Positions 1-9,500 are shown, counted from the stretch's first letter. The stretch: DNA of 39,506 bases from Winogradskyella sp. (GCF_013213975.1 NZ_JABSST010000022.1:1-39506); one strand, 5' to 3'. Translations and numbers: made by a program. The notes: a model not told the origin generated them from the letters alone.

Positions 1-2
1 TA

Positions 3-1125
3 TGTTATGATGTAAACACACGAGATGGTGTAGAGGCCTTTGATTTAACAGAGAATGAGGTTCTATTAATCAATGGCGAGGCTGGAGTTACAGCCACTTA
101 CCATGAGACATTAGACGATGCTTATACAGGTGAGAATGCGATAGCAGATCCAACAGCGTATACAAACACAAACATTGATATACCAGAACAAACGATTCAT
201 GTACGTGTAACCAATGATGCTACAGGCTGTTATACCTTAGTGCAGTTTATTATACGCGTAAACCCACTACCAGATGTAGTTGCAGTGACAGACATTATTC
301 AATGTGAGCTTAACACGGATGGTTTTGATAGTTTTGATCTGACAGCTAAAGATGCAGAAGTATTAAACGGACAAGACCCAACACGTTACATCGTGACTTA
401 CCATGAAAATATAGCAGATGCTGAATCAGGAATGAATGCCTTGATAAGTCCATATACGAATATTAGTAACCCACAAGAGATCTTTGTAACGATCACAGAT
501 AATGTTACAGGATGTTCTATCAGTACGCAACGATTCAATCTTCAGGTCGATGAGGCCGCTCAGGCAAATCCAGATATGACAGCTATTGTTTACGAAGAGT
601 GTGATGACAATATGGAAACCGATGGTGATGCAAGTAATGATAGTGTTCAGTTTGATTTATCAACTCAGGATACTCAGGTACTCGACGGACAGGATCCGGG
701 GAACTACATTGTAACCTATTATGCTAGTGAGGTTGATGCGACACTAAATGTTAACCCACTACCAAACCTATATGAGAATGTTGTCAACCCACAGGTGATT
801 TATGCACGTGTAGATAACAATACCTTAACGGTTATTCCAATCGCATTAGATCTAGGAGCATTAAGCGCAGGCTTAGACTTAGATGGTGATGGCACTATAG
901 ATACTTATGATACAGATGGGGATGGAGTCTTTGACTTGATTGATGTGGATGGTGATGGACTATCAGATGGTATAGATGGTAATGCCGATGGCTTGTTTGA
1001 GTTTGTAGATGTAGATGGTGATGGTATAGGAGATCCTGTAGATTTAAACAACGATGGGGTGTTTGATAATCAACAGGATGGGTCCATATGTTTTGCAGTA
1101 GCACCATTAACGCTACAGGTAAATC
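3..1125 (+). repeat. Tandem ~100-aa protein repeats (FDLT..[D/E]xxVLNGQDPxxYxVTYxExxxDA...NPQxIxVRVxN...C....LxVNPLP)
   Basis: Three copies readable in the translation (approx. nt 3-260, 260-555, 590-1125), the third interrupted by a DxDGDG-rich segment. Confidence 0.8.
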
Positions 1126-1877
1126 CATTACCAAACTTTGATTTAGCGGATAGTTATATCCTTTGTATTGATACAAATGGAACAGAGGTGTTAGAGGTTC
1201 CGGTATTAGATACGGGGCTATCCGATACGGGTTATACATTTGAGTGGAGTTATAACGGTGCGGTCTTAGCAACAGAGACTGGCTCATCATTAATACCAAC
1301 ACAAGGCGGAACTTATAGTGTTATAGTAACGGATATTAGTACATCGACACAGACGAGTTGTGTAAATATGGATACGACAGAAGTTATAGAGAGTGCACCA
1401 CCGAGTTTAACGGCAGAAGTGTTGACACAAGCTTTTGGAAATAATAACGTTATAGAAGCAGTGGCTACAGGAATCGGAGATTATGAGTATAGTTTAGATG
1501 GAGGGCCGTGGCAGGATAGTGGCTTGTTTGATGATGTGTCACAAGGGGATCATATTATCACCGCCAGAGACAAGATAGGTTGTGGACTAACAACAGTATC
1601 AGTGTTTGTATTAGACTATCCAAAGTACTTTACACCAAACGGTGATGGAAATAATGATACATGGAATATAGAAGGCATTGGAAGTAATGCCAAAATTTAT
1701 ATATTTGACCGTTATGGGAAGTTGTTAAAGCAGCTCAATCCGGAGGGATCTGGATGGGATGGAACGTTCAATGGCAATAGAATGCCAACTAGTGATTACT
1801 GGTTTACAGTAATCTATGACGAACCACTTAACGGACAACGAAAAGAATTTAAAGCCCATTTTACCCTGAAACGATAA
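3..1877 (+). CDS. Large repeat-containing secreted protein with T9SS type B (gliding-motility-associated) C-terminal sorting domain; 5' truncated by window
   Basis: Frame of ORF 240..1877 stays open to position 3 (CYDVNTRDGVEAFDLTENEVLL...). About 100-aa repeats ending in 'VNPLP'. C-terminus YFTPNGDGNNDTWNIEGI...IYIFDRYGKLLKQL...GWDGTFNG...DYWFTVIY...FTLKR is the type B CTD signature. Confidence 0.93.
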   Translation, partial: CYDVNTRDGVEAFDLTENEVLLINGEAGVTATYHETLDDAYTGENAIADPTAYTNTNIDIPEQTIHVRVTNDATGCYTLVQFIIRVNPLPDVVAVTDIIQCELNTDGFDSFDLTAKDAEVLNGQDPTRYIVTYHENIADAESGMNALISPYTNISNPQEIFVTITDNVTGCSISTQRFNLQVDEAAQANPDMTAIVYEECDDNMETDGDASNDSVQFDLSTQDTQVLDGQDPGNYIVTYYASEVDATLNVNPLPNLYENVVNPQVIYARVDNNTLTVIPIALDLGALSAGLDLDGDGTIDTYDTDGDGVFDLIDVDGDGLSDGIDGNADGLFEFVDVDGDGIGDPVDLNNDGVFDNQQDGSICFAVAPLTLQVNPLPNFDLADSYILCIDTNGTEVLEVPVLDTGLSDTGYTFEWSYNGAVLATETGSSLIPTQGGTYSVIVTDISTSTQTSCVNMDTTEVIESAPPSLTAEVLTQAFGNNNVIEAVATGIGDYEYSLDGGPWQDSGLFDDVSQGDHIITARDKIGCGLTTVSVFVLDYPKYFTPNGDGNNDTWNIEGIGSNAKIYIFDRYGKLLKQLNPEGSGWDGTFNGNRMPTSDYWFTVIYDEPLNGQRKEFKAHFTLKR

Positions 1878-1885
1878 AAGAAATT

Positions 1886-2896
1886 ATGAAAATAAAAAAG
1901 TTTTGTTTATTAGCATTCACAGCCTTAATTGCAAATTTTAGTTTTGCGCAGGAAGGTGTTCCTATCTATTCGGATTATTTAACAGATAATTATTATTTAA
2001 TTCATCCTTCAATGGCTGGTGTTGCTAATTGTGCTAAAGTTAGATTAACAGCAAGACAACAATGGTTTGGTGTTGATGATGCGCCTGCACTGCAAACACT
2101 AAGTGTTAATGGTAGATTAGGGGATTCACCGGTTGCAGTAGGTGGTGTTTTATTTAACGATGCTAACGGATATCATTCGACTGTTGGCGGCTATGCAACA
2201 TTTGCGTATCATCTTATGTTTTCAAGAAACGAAATAGATTTGAATATGCTCTCTTTTGGATTAAGTGCTGGTTTTTTGCAATATAAGCTAGACGAGAGTG
2301 ATTTTCTTGCACCAGGAGAATTTGATCAGTTAATTGCAGGTATTGAACAAAGTGCAACTAACTTTAATATTGACTTCGGATTTTCTTATCATTTTGTTGA
2401 TTTCTACGCGCATTTCACTGCAAAAAATATCTTAAACAACGAAGGTATTAATTTTAATGACCAGGGCTTTGAGTTTGATAATTTAAGAACGTATTTAGCA
2501 TCAATGGGATATACATTTAATAAGTTTGGTAGCCCTTGGAGTTACGAACCCTCAATTATGTACATGTACAGAGATGCTACTGAAGAATCATCTATAGATA
2601 TTAATGCAAAGGTTTACCGAGAAATGGATTTTGGTAAAGTATGGGGAGGCTTGTCATATAGAAGAAGTCTGGATGGTGCTGAGTTCGTTGACGGAAACGG
2701 TATTAGTAGTCAAAAACTACAATACATAACGCCATTTGTAGGTGTAGACTATAATAACTTTGTTTTTGCGTACACATATTCTTATCAAGCCAATACAATA
2801 AATTTCAATACTGGTGGTTTCCATCAGATAACACTCGGCTACAACTTTAATTGTAGACGAGAGAAATATGAATGTAATTGTCCTGCTATAAATTAA
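1886..2896 (+). CDS. PorP/SprF family type IX secretion system membrane protein
   Basis: Signal peptide; QEGVPIYSDYLTDNYYLIHPSMAGVANCAKVRLTARQQWFGVDDAPALQTLS...; located directly after a type B CTD protein. Confidence 0.93.
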   Translation: MKIKKFCLLAFTALIANFSFAQEGVPIYSDYLTDNYYLIHPSMAGVANCAKVRLTARQQWFGVDDAPALQTLSVNGRLGDSPVAVGGVLFNDANGYHSTVGGYATFAYHLMFSRNEIDLNMLSFGLSAGFLQYKLDESDFLAPGEFDQLIAGIEQSATNFNIDFGFSYHFVDFYAHFTAKNILNNEGINFNDQGFEFDNLRTYLASMGYTFNKFGSPWSYEPSIMYMYRDATEESSIDINAKVYREMDFGKVWGGLSYRRSLDGAEFVDGNGISSQKLQYITPFVGVDYNNFVFAYTYSYQANTINFNTGGFHQITLGYNFNCRREKYECNCPAIN

Positions 2897-2934
2897 AAGA
2901 AAAAGGCTTGATTTTAATCAAGCCTTTTTCTTTT
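2895..2934. terminator. Bidirectional Rho-independent-like terminator between convergent genes
   Basis: aaaagaaaaaggcttgat-ttta-atcaagcctttttctttt near-perfect inverted repeat with A/T tracts on both sides. Confidence 0.85.
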
Positions 2935-4105
2935 AATATCTATTCCAACTGTAATTCTTCAATTTTGCCTGATTTTTGATTGCATTAATCATGGCATTTT
3001 CTAAACCATTGGAATCTTTGGTAGTTTTATTGGCTATATAATCCCGTCTTTGTTTGTTAAGCTCGTTTATTTGGGTCTTTAATTGTTCGCGTTCTTTTCG
3101 TTTTTTTTCTACGTAAATCTTGATTTCAGCAACGGATTTGTCTTTTAGTTCCATTGGGAGTTGTTCTTTTTTTAATTCCTCATATGAAAAATCCGCCTCT
3201 TGTTCGGCATCTACTAAATCCCATGAACTATTTTTATAAAACTTAGAACTTTTACTTACGGTCCTACTTACAGCATTGGCTTTATTATAACCTCTAGCAT
3301 TAGAGTCTTGTACTTCTTGAAGTTCCATTTTTTTCCGCCCTTCATAACCGTAGGCTACATATGTTTTATTTAGTTTTTTATTAAGCTGAAGGATTTTATC
3401 ATCATATGGGGAGGCTATATGTACAGTGGTTTTATTATGATTAATTGCCATATAATCGCCATGAGTTAAGTCAGCACCATCTTTCCAGTATCCTGATATG
3501 CCTTGATCGTAGTCGCCACAAAAAATTGTGTTTACAGTTATATCATTCTTGTGAGCTAATCTAGAAGCATCTTTGTAACTCACTTCACCTTGTGTGTAAG
3601 GTTCATTTCCTGCAATGAATATAAGCTTTAAGTCATCCTTATCTTCGCCCCAATCTAATTGATCTAAAGCAGTTTGTAAAACTTTACCACAGTATTCCTC
3701 ACCACCGTTTGTAGTAAGTTCAAATAGTGATTTTGAAATTTCATCCAGATCATCACTAAATGCAATAACCTGCCTTAAGTAGCCTTCCTCGGCATTAAGC
3801 CTATTATTTCCATATTCATATAAAGCAATTTTTACGTCAGGACTTTGCTCTTGGCATTTGGCATAAGATAATTCATTTACTATTTGCCACAATTGTGCTT
3901 TCGCCTGATCAATTAATCCGTCCATACTATTACTCGTATCAAGCAAAAGTGCCACTTTAATCTCAGGGTTTTTTACCTTGAGTTGAGTTGTAATAGTAAA
4001 CTGGTTATGGGATAAATCATAAGTGTTAGTGTTGTTATTGGCATTACATGCCAGCATGATCGAACAACTCAACATTATCGCTATTGATTTTAGTATATTC
4101 TTCAT
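2933..4105 (-). CDS. vWA-domain lipoprotein
   Basis: Lipobox-like N-terminus (MLSCSIMLACNA); MIDAS motif VALLLDTSNSMDGLIDQAKAQLWQIVNEL; LKLIFIAGNEPYTQG. Confidence 0.85.
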   Translation of the reverse strand: MKNILKSIAIMLSCSIMLACNANNNTNTYDLSHNQFTITTQLKVKNPEIKVALLLDTSNSMDGLIDQAKAQLWQIVNELSYAKCQEQSPDVKIALYEYGNNRLNAEEGYLRQVIAFSDDLDEISKSLFELTTNGGEEYCGKVLQTALDQLDWGEDKDDLKLIFIAGNEPYTQGEVSYKDASRLAHKNDITVNTIFCGDYDQGISGYWKDGADLTHGDYMAINHNKTTVHIASPYDDKILQLNKKLNKTYVAYGYEGRKKMELQEVQDSNARGYNKANAVSRTVSKSSKFYKNSSWDLVDAEQEADFSYEELKKEQLPMELKDKSVAEIKIYVEKKRKEREQLKTQINELNKQRRDYIANKTTKDSNGLENAMINAIKNQAKLKNYSWNRY

Positions 4106-4152
4106 TCCTTATGTTGTTTTTTGATTACTGAATGCCTAAAGGTCCTTTAAAA

Positions 4153-4200
4153 AATGAGTGATAAAAAGTCGTAATGAGTAAAACAGCCTATTTAATGAGT
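4153..4200 (+). promoter_or_regulatory. Three direct repeats AATGAGT(r)A phased 20-21 bp, candidate LytTR response-regulator sites
   Basis: AATGAGT at 4153-4159, 4173-4179, 4194-4200 in the divergent intergenic region upstream of a LytS/LytTR operon. Confidence 0.45.
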
Positions 4201-4322
4201 AAAGGCAACTATTCAGTTAGTTAAAACCTTCTTTTGTTAATGTAATTACCCCAATACCCTTGAGGGTGATTTTTTGATACCAAATAAAGTGTGTAAGTTT
4301 ATTCCAATTAAAGCATTAAAGT

Positions 4323-6494
4323 GTGAAAATTGATTATAGACATACCTTATTATTTTTAGTTTTCTTGGTTGGATTCGTAGCTAATGCTCAGAATAAAGAA
4401 GCAGCAGTAAAACCTGAAGATGAAGTGTTCACTATTAGAGGCTCCGTTTATATTCAAGGATCAAGAATCCCAATTGAAGCGGTTGATATTGAGGTTAACA
4501 ACGGCACCTATACTTCAACAAATAAAGATGGTAAGTTTATTATTAAGGCCAAAATAGGTGATGAATTAACTATTAAGCATCATGATTTTGAAACCATTTT
4601 TTACACCATAGAAAGTGGTGAGCGTATTACAATAGAGGTTATTTCAGGTGATGCTTGGCGTTCTGGACGATATAAAAGTAATTCGGTAAGTAAACGGTTC
4701 AATCAGATGATTGATTCGGCAGATAATTATCTTAAGAAGGATGCTTCAAAAAGTATTCAGTTTGTTGGAGATGCACTTAATGCCAATATATCCTCAAATC
4801 AGAGTGCAGAAGCTCATGAATTATTAGGTGATATTTATATCTATTGGAAACAATATGACCTTGCGATTTCTGCTTTTAAAATAAGTATTCAAAACGCTTC
4901 AACAGCATCGGCTAAGTTAAAGTTAGCTAATGCCTTTACCAAGAATGGTAGTTATGACGAAAGTTTATCTACCTATGAGATAATTGATGTAGATCAGCTT
5001 TCTAATTATCAAAAAACTGTTTTTTATGAAGGAATTGCCGATGCAAATCTAGAACTCAAGAATTTTATTGATGCTATAGATTTCTATGAACAAGGATTGA
5101 AGGTGGCAAAAGACCATTTGATTGCACCTAAGGTAACTGATTTTAATTCTAAAATAGCACAAGCTTATAATAGAAAAGGAGAAGTTGATACTGCTAAAGG
5201 TTATTTTGACAGCTCCCTCGACTTGGCCGAAAAGGAAAATAAGAAACGGGCCGTTGAAGAAAAAATTAAGGTCGCCGAATTTAATAGTGAAAATCAGGAT
5301 TACGACAGTGAAATAGAATTACGTAAACAAGCCTTAAAGGATATTGAGGATATAGAAAGGGATTCTTTAATTCCTAATGAAAGCCCAATTACCTCACAAA
5401 AACAAAACTATAAAATAGGTAATGCACTTATTCTCCAAAATCGAAATGATGATGCTATTCTATACCTTGAACAGAGTCGTAAAGAGGCTGATGAACGAGG
5501 GGATTTGATTGTTAGTAAGAATGCAACAAGGAAGTTATCTGAGGCTCTAATCAGAAAGGGTGATACTGAAAAAGGACTTGCGATGATTGAAAACTATGAA
5601 AACATTGTAGATGAGCTTTATGCAAGGAAGGAGCAAGAAATTTCACGAGCTGCTCTTTTTAGTCGAAACTTGGCCTTACAACAAAACCGTATTACTGCTC
5701 TGGAAAGTGATCGGGAGCTTAATCTCAATAAGATAGCGCTTTCTCAAGAGCGTAATCGAGGACAGCAGATTATAATATATTCATTTATAGCTGGACTATT
5801 GTTGTTATTGGTTACTGGATTTTTTATGTATAAATATATTAAGCAACAGAGGCTTGCAAATAATCTTCTTGCACTTAAATCGTTGCGCAGTCAAATGAAT
5901 CCACACTTCATTTTTAATGCGTTAAATTCTGTAAATAGTTTTATTGCCACTAACGATGAGCGAACGGCGAACAGGTATTTATCTGACTTTTCACATTTAA
6001 TGCGTTCTGTATTAGAGAATAGTGAAGAAGACTTTATTCCGCTAACTAAAGAAATAGAGTTATTAGATTTATATACCAAATTAGAACATTTTAGGTTTTC
6101 AGATAAGTTTGATTATGATATTTCTGTAGATGAAACTATAGATGTTGAAGAGTTCCAGATTCCACCAATGTTATTGCAACCTTACATTGAGAACGCTGTT
6201 TGGCATGGATTACGTTATAAAACTGAAAAAGGACAACTTAATATAAACATACATTCAAAATCAAAGGATGAGATTGCAATTATTATAACAGACGATGGTA
6301 TCGGTAGAGAACGTTCAAAGGCTCTTAAAACATTAAATCAGAAGAAACAAAACTCTAAAGGGATGAACAATATTACTAAACGTGTTGCCATCTTAAATGA
6401 AATGTATAAAGATAAAGTGCACGTTACTATAGAAGATTATCAGGATGACGAGGATACAGGGACTAAAGTTGTTGTCACCTTAAAAAAAGATTAG
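4323..6494 (+). CDS. LytS-type sensor histidine kinase with N-terminal CarboxypepD_reg-like domain and TPRs (GTG start)
   Basis: Signal peptide; FTIRGSVYIQGSRIPIEAVDIEVNNGTYTSTNKDGKFIIKAKIGD; TPR-like helices; TM IIIYSFIAGLLLLLVTGFFMYKYI; H-box SQMNPHFIFNALNSVNSFI; ATPase DDGIGRERS. Confidence 0.92.
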   Translation: MKIDYRHTLLFLVFLVGFVANAQNKEAAVKPEDEVFTIRGSVYIQGSRIPIEAVDIEVNNGTYTSTNKDGKFIIKAKIGDELTIKHHDFETIFYTIESGERITIEVISGDAWRSGRYKSNSVSKRFNQMIDSADNYLKKDASKSIQFVGDALNANISSNQSAEAHELLGDIYIYWKQYDLAISAFKISIQNASTASAKLKLANAFTKNGSYDESLSTYEIIDVDQLSNYQKTVFYEGIADANLELKNFIDAIDFYEQGLKVAKDHLIAPKVTDFNSKIAQAYNRKGEVDTAKGYFDSSLDLAEKENKKRAVEEKIKVAEFNSENQDYDSEIELRKQALKDIEDIERDSLIPNESPITSQKQNYKIGNALILQNRNDDAILYLEQSRKEADERGDLIVSKNATRKLSEALIRKGDTEKGLAMIENYENIVDELYARKEQEISRAALFSRNLALQQNRITALESDRELNLNKIALSQERNRGQQIIIYSFIAGLLLLLVTGFFMYKYIKQQRLANNLLALKSLRSQMNPHFIFNALNSVNSFIATNDERTANRYLSDFSHLMRSVLENSEEDFIPLTKEIELLDLYTKLEHFRFSDKFDYDISVDETIDVEEFQIPPMLLQPYIENAVWHGLRYKTEKGQLNINIHSKSKDEIAIIITDDGIGRERSKALKTLNQKKQNSKGMNNITKRVAILNEMYKDKVHVTIEDYQDDEDTGTKVVVTLKKD

Positions 6495-6496
6495 CT

Positions 6497-7231
6497 ATGA
6501 AATTAAAAGCCATATTAGTAGAAGACGAAGAAAAAAGTAGAGCAATATTAAGAAGCTACTTGAGTAAATATTGTCCTAATGTATCAATAATTGGTGAAGC
6601 AGCCAATGTTGAAGAGGCCCTAGTTTTGATTAGAAATAATGATTTGGATGTCGTATTTCTCGATGTAGAAATGCCTTATGGTAATGCTTTTGATTTATTG
6701 GACAAGGTGGGTGACATAGACTTCGAAACAATATTTGTTACAGCGTATAACCATTATGCCATTGAAGCGTTAAATGCCCATGCTTCTTATTACTTGATGA
6801 AACCAATTTCAATAGATGACCTTATAAAAGCCGTAGATTATGTTACTGAAATTAGATCGAAAGAGGATGCCTTAAAAGATCAAGTTCTGGTCCCTAAAAC
6901 GAATTCGGTGAACGGAAAAATAACGATTCCTCAACAAGATGGATTTGAAATTTTAGAAACTTCAGATATCATGTATTGCAAAGCCGATGATAATTACACT
7001 GAAATCTTTCTTAATAACAACAAGAAAAAGTTAGTCAGTAAAACTTTAAAATATATTGAAGATAGTTTAAAAGATGCTAATTTTGCCCGTGTTCATAAGA
7101 GCTATTTAGTAAATGTAAATGAGGTGGTGAAGTACGTAAAAGGTAAAGGAGGTAGTGTAGTATTGCGTAATGGCAAGCAAATTACGGTTTCAGCATCTAA
7201 AAAGGCAGATCTTTTAGCTTATTTTAAATAA
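6497..7231 (+). CDS. LytTR family response regulator
   Basis: Receiver domain KAILVEDEEKSRAILRSYL...DVVFLDVEMP...ETIFVTAYNHYAIEALNAHASYYLMKPI; C-terminal LytTR (ADDNYTEIFL...FARVHKSYLVNVNEV). Confidence 0.95.
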   Translation: MKLKAILVEDEEKSRAILRSYLSKYCPNVSIIGEAANVEEALVLIRNNDLDVVFLDVEMPYGNAFDLLDKVGDIDFETIFVTAYNHYAIEALNAHASYYLMKPISIDDLIKAVDYVTEIRSKEDALKDQVLVPKTNSVNGKITIPQQDGFEILETSDIMYCKADDNYTEIFLNNNKKKLVSKTLKYIEDSLKDANFARVHKSYLVNVNEVVKYVKGKGGSVVLRNGKQITVSASKKADLLAYFK

Positions 7232-7236
7232 TTTTT

Positions 7237-7752
7237 ATGCCAATTATAAGACCAGTCAGAGGAATACATCCTCAAATACCAGAGGATTGTTTTATAGCAG
7301 AAAATGCTACAATTGTTGGTGAAGTTACAATGGGCAGCCAATGTAGTATTTGGTTTAATGCGGTGATTCGAGGAGATGTACATTTTATTAAAATGGGTGA
7401 TAAGGTCAATGTACAGGATGGAGCGATTATCCATGCAACGTATCAAAAATCTCCAACAACAATTGGTAATAACGTTTCAATAGCACATAATGCTATAGTT
7501 CATGGTTGTACAATTCATGATAATGTCCTTATAGGCATGGGAAGTATCATCATGGACGACTGCGTAATTGAGAGCAATAGTATTATTGCCGCAGGTGCTG
7601 TTGTTACTAAAAATACGCGTGTAGAATCAGGAAGTATTTATGCCGGAACTCCAGCCAAAAAAATAAAGGATATTCGCCCAGAACTAATTTCTGGTGAAAT
7701 TGATCGCATAGCCAATAACTATGTTAAGTATTCGGGTTGGTTTAAAGCGTAG
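7237..7752 (+). CDS. Gamma carbonic anhydrase family / hexapeptide-repeat protein (YrdA/PaaY-like)
   Basis: Left-handed beta-helix hexapeptides; WFNAVIRGDVHFIKMGDKVNVQDGAIIHATY...IAHNAIVHGCTIHDNVLIGMGSIIMDDC. Confidence 0.93.
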   Translation: MPIIRPVRGIHPQIPEDCFIAENATIVGEVTMGSQCSIWFNAVIRGDVHFIKMGDKVNVQDGAIIHATYQKSPTTIGNNVSIAHNAIVHGCTIHDNVLIGMGSIIMDDCVIESNSIIAAGAVVTKNTRVESGSIYAGTPAKKIKDIRPELISGEIDRIANNYVKYSGWFKA

Positions 7753-8089
7753 TATTTAAGCTTTGTATGAGGTCTTCAACAGACTTTATTTCGTTAAGTA
7801 TTTCAGGAGTTAAGACAGTAGTCAATTGTTGTCCTTCAAGCTTAAGTACTGTAGGATAGATTAGTCTCACACTTGGAAATTGAGATTCAAACTCATCTTT
7901 ATGGAAAAATTGCATTTCATGGTTGCTTTGTTTTCTAAACATTTTCCAAACTGTATTTTCTGTAAATGTATCGTAAGTCAATGCACATAAACTACAGGGA
8001 TAGGTTGACGGACTGAATAATTTATGCCCAGCATCAATGAGGGCATTGCGTTTTCCAGAGCGAGCATTATATACAAAGATAAGTGTCAT
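7742..8089 (-). CDS. Conserved hypothetical small protein with CxxC motif
   Basis: ORF in coding-dense region; MTLIFVYNARSGKRNALIDAGHKLFSPSTYPCSLCALTYDTF...; 11-bp convergent 3' overlap with the preceding gene. Confidence 0.75.
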   Translation of the reverse strand: MTLIFVYNARSGKRNALIDAGHKLFSPSTYPCSLCALTYDTFTENTVWKMFRKQSNHEMQFFHKDEFESQFPSVRLIYPTVLKLEGQQLTTVLTPEILNEIKSVEDLIQSLNTTL

Positions 8090-8122
8090 GTGTCATTAGT
8101 GGAACGAAATTAAAAAACCTTA

Positions 8123-8902
8123 CTAAAATTCTAAAGAAGAAGTGCCGAATTTAGGGTCTAAAAGAGAATTAAGAATAGCGATATTACCATTAGTAAATAA
8201 ATCTACAGTACCTTCTTCATCCGACGAGTTCAGACTGTTTTCTTTAGCAAGAACTGCTTTCGTTTGTCTTGCAACTGCCAACCCAGAATCTATTATGTTT
8301 ACGTTTTCTGGAAGTATTTCTCTTAGAATAGGGATGAGGTAAGGATAGTGCGTACAACCGAGGACAAGATGATCAATATTGCGTTCTATCATTGGATTGA
8401 TATAAGATTCTAAAAGTGTTTTCATTTCGCTAGTATCTAGTTTGCCAGATTCAATAAGCGGAACAATACCATCGCCATCTTGCTCAATCACGTTAATATT
8501 GTGTGCGTACAAGTCAGAAGTTTCATGAAATAATTCACTACTTAAAGTTCCTTTAGTAGCTAAAATCCCAACAGTTTTAGTTTGAGTATTTAGAGCGGCT
8601 GGTTTAATTGCAGGTTCAATTCCAATAAAAGAAACCTTATAAGTTGCTCTTAAATGTGCAATTGCATTGGTTGTGGCAGTATTACATGCCACGACAATAA
8701 TTTTACATCCACGACTTAGTAATAATTCAGTATTTTTTATGCTGAGATCAATAATTTCGTTTTTGGATTTATTACCATATGGTGCATTTTTACTATCTGC
8801 TAAATAAATGCAGTTTTCGTTTGGTAAAAGAGCATGGATTTCTTTAAGAATAGAAGTGCCTCCAACACCTGAATCAAATATACCAATAGGACGCGTACTC
8901 AT
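8123..8902 (-). CDS. murI: Glutamate racemase
   Basis: PIGIFDSGVGGTSILKEI...YLADSKNAPYGNKS...IIVVACNTATTNA...LVLGCTHYPYLIP. Confidence 0.97.
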   Translation of the reverse strand: MSTRPIGIFDSGVGGTSILKEIHALLPNENCIYLADSKNAPYGNKSKNEIIDLSIKNTELLLSRGCKIIVVACNTATTNAIAHLRATYKVSFIGIEPAIKPAALNTQTKTVGILATKGTLSSELFHETSDLYAHNINVIEQDGDGIVPLIESGKLDTSEMKTLLESYINPMIERNIDHLVLGCTHYPYLIPILREILPENVNIIDSGLAVARQTKAVLAKENSLNSSDEEGTVDLFTNGNIAILNSLLDPKFGTSSLEF

Positions 8903-8910
8903 TGTAACAA

Positions 8911-8942
8911 AAATAAAAAAGTCGCTTTGCGAAAAGCGACTT
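8911..8942 (-). terminator. Rho-independent terminator downstream of the Skp/BamA-side cluster
   Basis: Minus strand: aagtcgctttTCGCaaagcgactttttta; GC-containing stem followed by T-tract, just after the 8967 stop. Confidence 0.75.
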
Positions 8943-8966
8943 AATTAAATATTATTTTTTGATTTA

Positions 8967-9467
8967 TTATATTTTTAAGTGTGCCTTAACGTCGGCCATT
9001 AAGTCTTTGCCATCAGCCATAATTAACATTGCAGAATCTAATACGTATTGAAAACCTTGTTCTCTAGCAACAGTTTGAATTGCGTCATTGGCATCTTCTA
9101 GAATAGGTTTTAACAAATCAAACTCTTTTTTCTGCATGTCTTGCTGTGCATTTTGTTGAAATTGTGCCAAGCTCTGTTTCATGCCCTCAACTTCTTCCAT
9201 ACGTTTTTGGTTTTCTTCTTGTGTCTGAGCTTCAGCTTCAGCATTGTACTGCTTTAATTTAGCGTCTAATTCTTTTAAAGAATCCTGGATTTGAGCTTGG
9301 TATGTTTTACCCAGCTTTTCTACTTCTGCTTGTGCAACTGCATAGGCAGGCATAGCTTTTACTAATTCTTCCTTATTAATATGTGCAACTTTACTTTGAG
9401 CCGACATAAAGCTTGATGCTCCAATAATAAGTGCTGCTGCAAATAATAGCGATTTTAAATGTTTCAT
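8967..9467 (-). CDS. OmpH/Skp family periplasmic chaperone
   Basis: Signal peptide; SKVAHINKEELVKAMPAYAVAQAEVEKLGKTYQAQIQDSLKELDAKLKQYNAEA...AREQGFQYVLDSA. Confidence 0.92.
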   Translation of the reverse strand: MKHLKSLLFAAALIIGASSFMSAQSKVAHINKEELVKAMPAYAVAQAEVEKLGKTYQAQIQDSLKELDAKLKQYNAEAEAQTQEENQKRMEEVEGMKQSLAQFQQNAQQDMQKKEFDLLKPILEDANDAIQTVAREQGFQYVLDSAMLIMADGKDLMADVKAHLKI

Positions 9468-9500
9468 TTTTTCTAAATTGTATTTGTGTGTTATAAATTA

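Noticed and set aside
895-1302. 135-aa minus-strand ORF
   Set aside because: Antisense to the T9SS protein; His/Tyr/Leu-rich low-complexity product of the DxDGDG repeat codons.
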